Shown in pieces: positions 62,961-64,000 of a DNA stretch of 64,000 nt (position 1 is its first letter; the number at the start of each line of letters is the position of its first letter). The notes beneath the pieces are model-generated. The model worked only from the letters and a program-made list of their open reading frames with translations, was not told where the DNA came from and made no database searches. Origin of the DNA: Parafrankia elaeagni (lineage in GTDB: Bacteria; Actinomycetota; Actinomycetes; Frankiales; Frankiaceae); the NCBI RefSeq assembly GCF_000374165.1, contig NZ_KB893739.1, positions 177,363 through 241,362 on the forward strand. The letters run 5' to 3'. Position numbers and translations under genes: made by a program.

Positions 62961-63343
62961 GAGCCGTGGTACTAAGCGCCGAACTCGCTACCCCTGGCGC
63001 ACCATACGTATCATTCCGGTCAACGTCTGGCATCTGACTTCGCTGGTCGGGAACAGATCTGCCTGCGGACATGAGGTGTCCGCAGGCCCGAGCCGGCGCG
63101 AATCTGAAGCTGGCAGCCAGCGCAACAGCCAAACCCGCGAACAGCATCGGACGTCCACGGATACCGGCGGACAAGCTACCGATGATCTCCAAGTCCGAGG
63201 GGTGGAAGACAGGCCGCGTGGGCTGCATGGTCTCAGTTCTGGTCTCGTTCAGGGCGGTTCAGCCGCGTTCGGGACCACGCGGTGGCATTATCCTGGCTGC
63301 GTCGCGAACCGTCATGAAGGCCGCCGTACGTGCCACCGTGGCA
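62961..63343. other. Right-end region of the AICE
   Basis: 383 bp with no gene. It contains the 63228-63249 arm-type repeat and ends at attR. Confidence 0.65.
63228..63249. repeat. Arm-type repeat near attR
   Basis: 22 bp, one mismatch from 49839-49860 and in the same orientation, 95 bp inside attR. Confidence 0.6.
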
Positions 63344-63386
63344 CTCCTAAGCGGTAGGTCGTAGGTTCGATTCCTACCGGGGGCAC
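63344..63386. repeat. attR of the AICE
   Basis: Perfect 43-bp copy of the tRNA-Arg 3' end, marking the right end of the element. Confidence 0.92.
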
Positions 63387-63563
63387 CGATCCGCGTATTG
63401 CGCGGACAGATCTTCCCCGCCATGCCAGCAGCTTTGGACGCGCCTTCGAGGGCGAAGACGGCGACAGCCGAGGAAGCTTCAAACGCTGACGCGGCCGTGA
63501 CCACCGATCGGGCCTCGGCGGGCCCGAGGGTTGCTTGTCAGCTGGTGTACGGGTTCCTCAAGG

Positions 63564-63752
63564 TCATGGGCGTGCGTGCGACGTCGAGCACCAGCAGTGG
63601 GAAGCGGGGCCGGCCGTGTAGTAGCGGGCGCGGGTTCGGCCGACCGGTTCCAGGACCTGTGCCGTGGTGAGATCACGAAGGTCGCGCTGCGCCTGCTGCA
63701 GGCTCAGGCCCTCGGCGTGCTCGTAGCGTGAGCGGCGGACGCGCCCAGCCAC
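63564..63752 (-). pseudogene. Fic-family C-terminal remnant
   Basis: 62 residues, containing Q-Q-A-Q-R-D-L-R-D-L-T-T-A-Q-V-L-E-P-V-G-R-T-R-A-R-Y (split here), the winged-helix tail usual in Fic AMPylases. The catalytic Fic motif H-P-F-x-D/E-G-N is absent, so only a C-terminal fragment remains. Confidence 0.55.
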
Positions 63753-63770
63753 GGCCCAATACCAGGAACT

Positions 63771-63953
63771 TTAGGTTCGGGTCAGTACTGTGACGACCGA
63801 GGGCGGTGGTCCTGTGAGGTGTCTGTCGATCGGCTTCTTGGTGGGGAACGGGGTGCGGTTGGCCCGGCGGACGACGCGGGGGTTGGAGCGGTGACGTTCC
63901 GGTAGGACGTGTTCGGCGATCTCAGCGGTCACCGCGGCCAGGACACGGGCCAT
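63771..63953 (-). pseudogene. Transposase-like C-terminal remnant
   Basis: 60 residues, P-R-V-V-R-R-A-N-R-T-P-F-P-T-K-K and similar basic segments recall the C-terminus of IS4-type transposases. A stop codon lies in frame just upstream. Too short to assign with confidence. Confidence 0.35.
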
Positions 63954-64000
63954 CCGTCGGAGGGGGGAAAAGCGCCCGGCGTACTACCTGGCGCCGGACG

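Larger units (their letters stand above)
49667..63386. mobile_element. Integrative and conjugative element (AICE) in tRNA-Arg
   Basis: 13.7-kb element between two 43-bp direct repeats. It carries a tyrosine integrase, excisionase, DUF3631 and prim-pol replication proteins, SSB, an FtsK-type double-stranded-DNA translocase, DUF2637, an XRE/TPR regulator and a small cargo, nearly all on the minus strand. This gene set and the tRNA target define the pSAM2-like class, which replicates as plasmid and transfers double-stranded DNA in mycelia. Confidence 0.93.

Noticed and set aside
63259-63504. 81-codon frame reading G-R-N-R-T-Y-D-L-P-L through attR
   Set aside because: This is the usual false translation of a tRNA-Arg 3' end, not a protein.

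Overview
The window is very GC-rich DNA with strongly GC-ending codons. Its gene content points to an actinobacterium of the Frankia type: mycothiol synthesis (mshA, mshD), a GlnR-type nitrogen regulator, an amt-glnK pair with a nearby glnD, hopanoid genes (shc, hpnH), an IdeR/DmdR-type regulator and an HbhA-like protein. Several gene orders match Mycobacterium loci as I remember them (Rv0474-hbhA, mshA-Rv0487, and the Rv0813c to Rv0819 block). The Frankia assignment is an inference from this combination.

Layout. 0-9 kb: DUF349 protein (cut by the window start), XRE regulator, HbhA-like protein, aldo/keto reductase, DUF1269, macro domain, methyltransferase, mshA, YbjN-like, nitrobindin-like and DsrE-like genes. 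9-12 kb: squalene-hopene cyclase and a TetR regulator. 12.5-20 kb: a sulfur/redox run on the minus strand (DUF1416, sulfurtransferase, thioredoxin, DUF2993, membrane protein, MoaD-like, hydrolase) divergent from glnR, then mshD and a STAS protein. 20-29.5 kb: mostly accessory genes, including a pentapeptide protein with a 7-bp repeat, a GDT1-type transporter behind a yybP-ykoY (Mn2+) riboswitch, a divergent selA-like gene, an HD protein and an orphan hydantoinase-B subunit. 29.9-40.6 kb: an orphan FAD halogenase, a 1.4-kb gene-poor stretch, a roadblock-like gene, hpnH, an XRE regulator with a small-gene cluster, a luciferase-like enzyme, a MobA-like transferase and a septum-formation-type protein. 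40.7-49.7 kb: an old-yellow-enzyme pseudogene, tRNA-Ser(GCU), glnD, glnK, amt with a four-half-site GlnR operator, an NlpC/P60 hydrolase, the IdeR/DmdR regulator, DUF3039 and tRNA-Arg(CCU).

The last 14 kb hold an actinobacterial integrative and conjugative element (AICE). It is bounded by a 43-bp perfect direct repeat of the tRNA-Arg 3' end (49667-49709 and 63344-63386). It carries integrase, excisionase, a two-gene replication module (DUF3631 ATPase and prim-pol), SSB, two small genes, an FtsK-type translocase, a DUF2637 protein, small coupled genes, an XRE/TPR regulator, an ABM-domain protein and more small genes, all on the minus strand. Next to attR is a three-gene plus-strand cassette of visibly lower GC: a toxin-like gene, a ribbon-helix-helix gene and an unknown gene. 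Beyond attR lie Fic and transposase-like remnants.

The most interesting signals are inside the element: a 46-bp stem-loop shared by the leaders of the integrase and translocase genes; a translocase that seems to start at CTG; three copies of a GYAC-N5-GTGC operator candidate beside three transcription units; a 132-bp imperfect palindrome with six 9-bp repeats in the 3' end of the replication gene; twin 12-bp palindromes downstream of the translocase; arm-type repeats inside both att sites; and the low-GC cassette. On the chromosome the Mn riboswitch, the GlnR operator, the 7-bp contingency-like repeat and the truncated SelA-like protein stand out.
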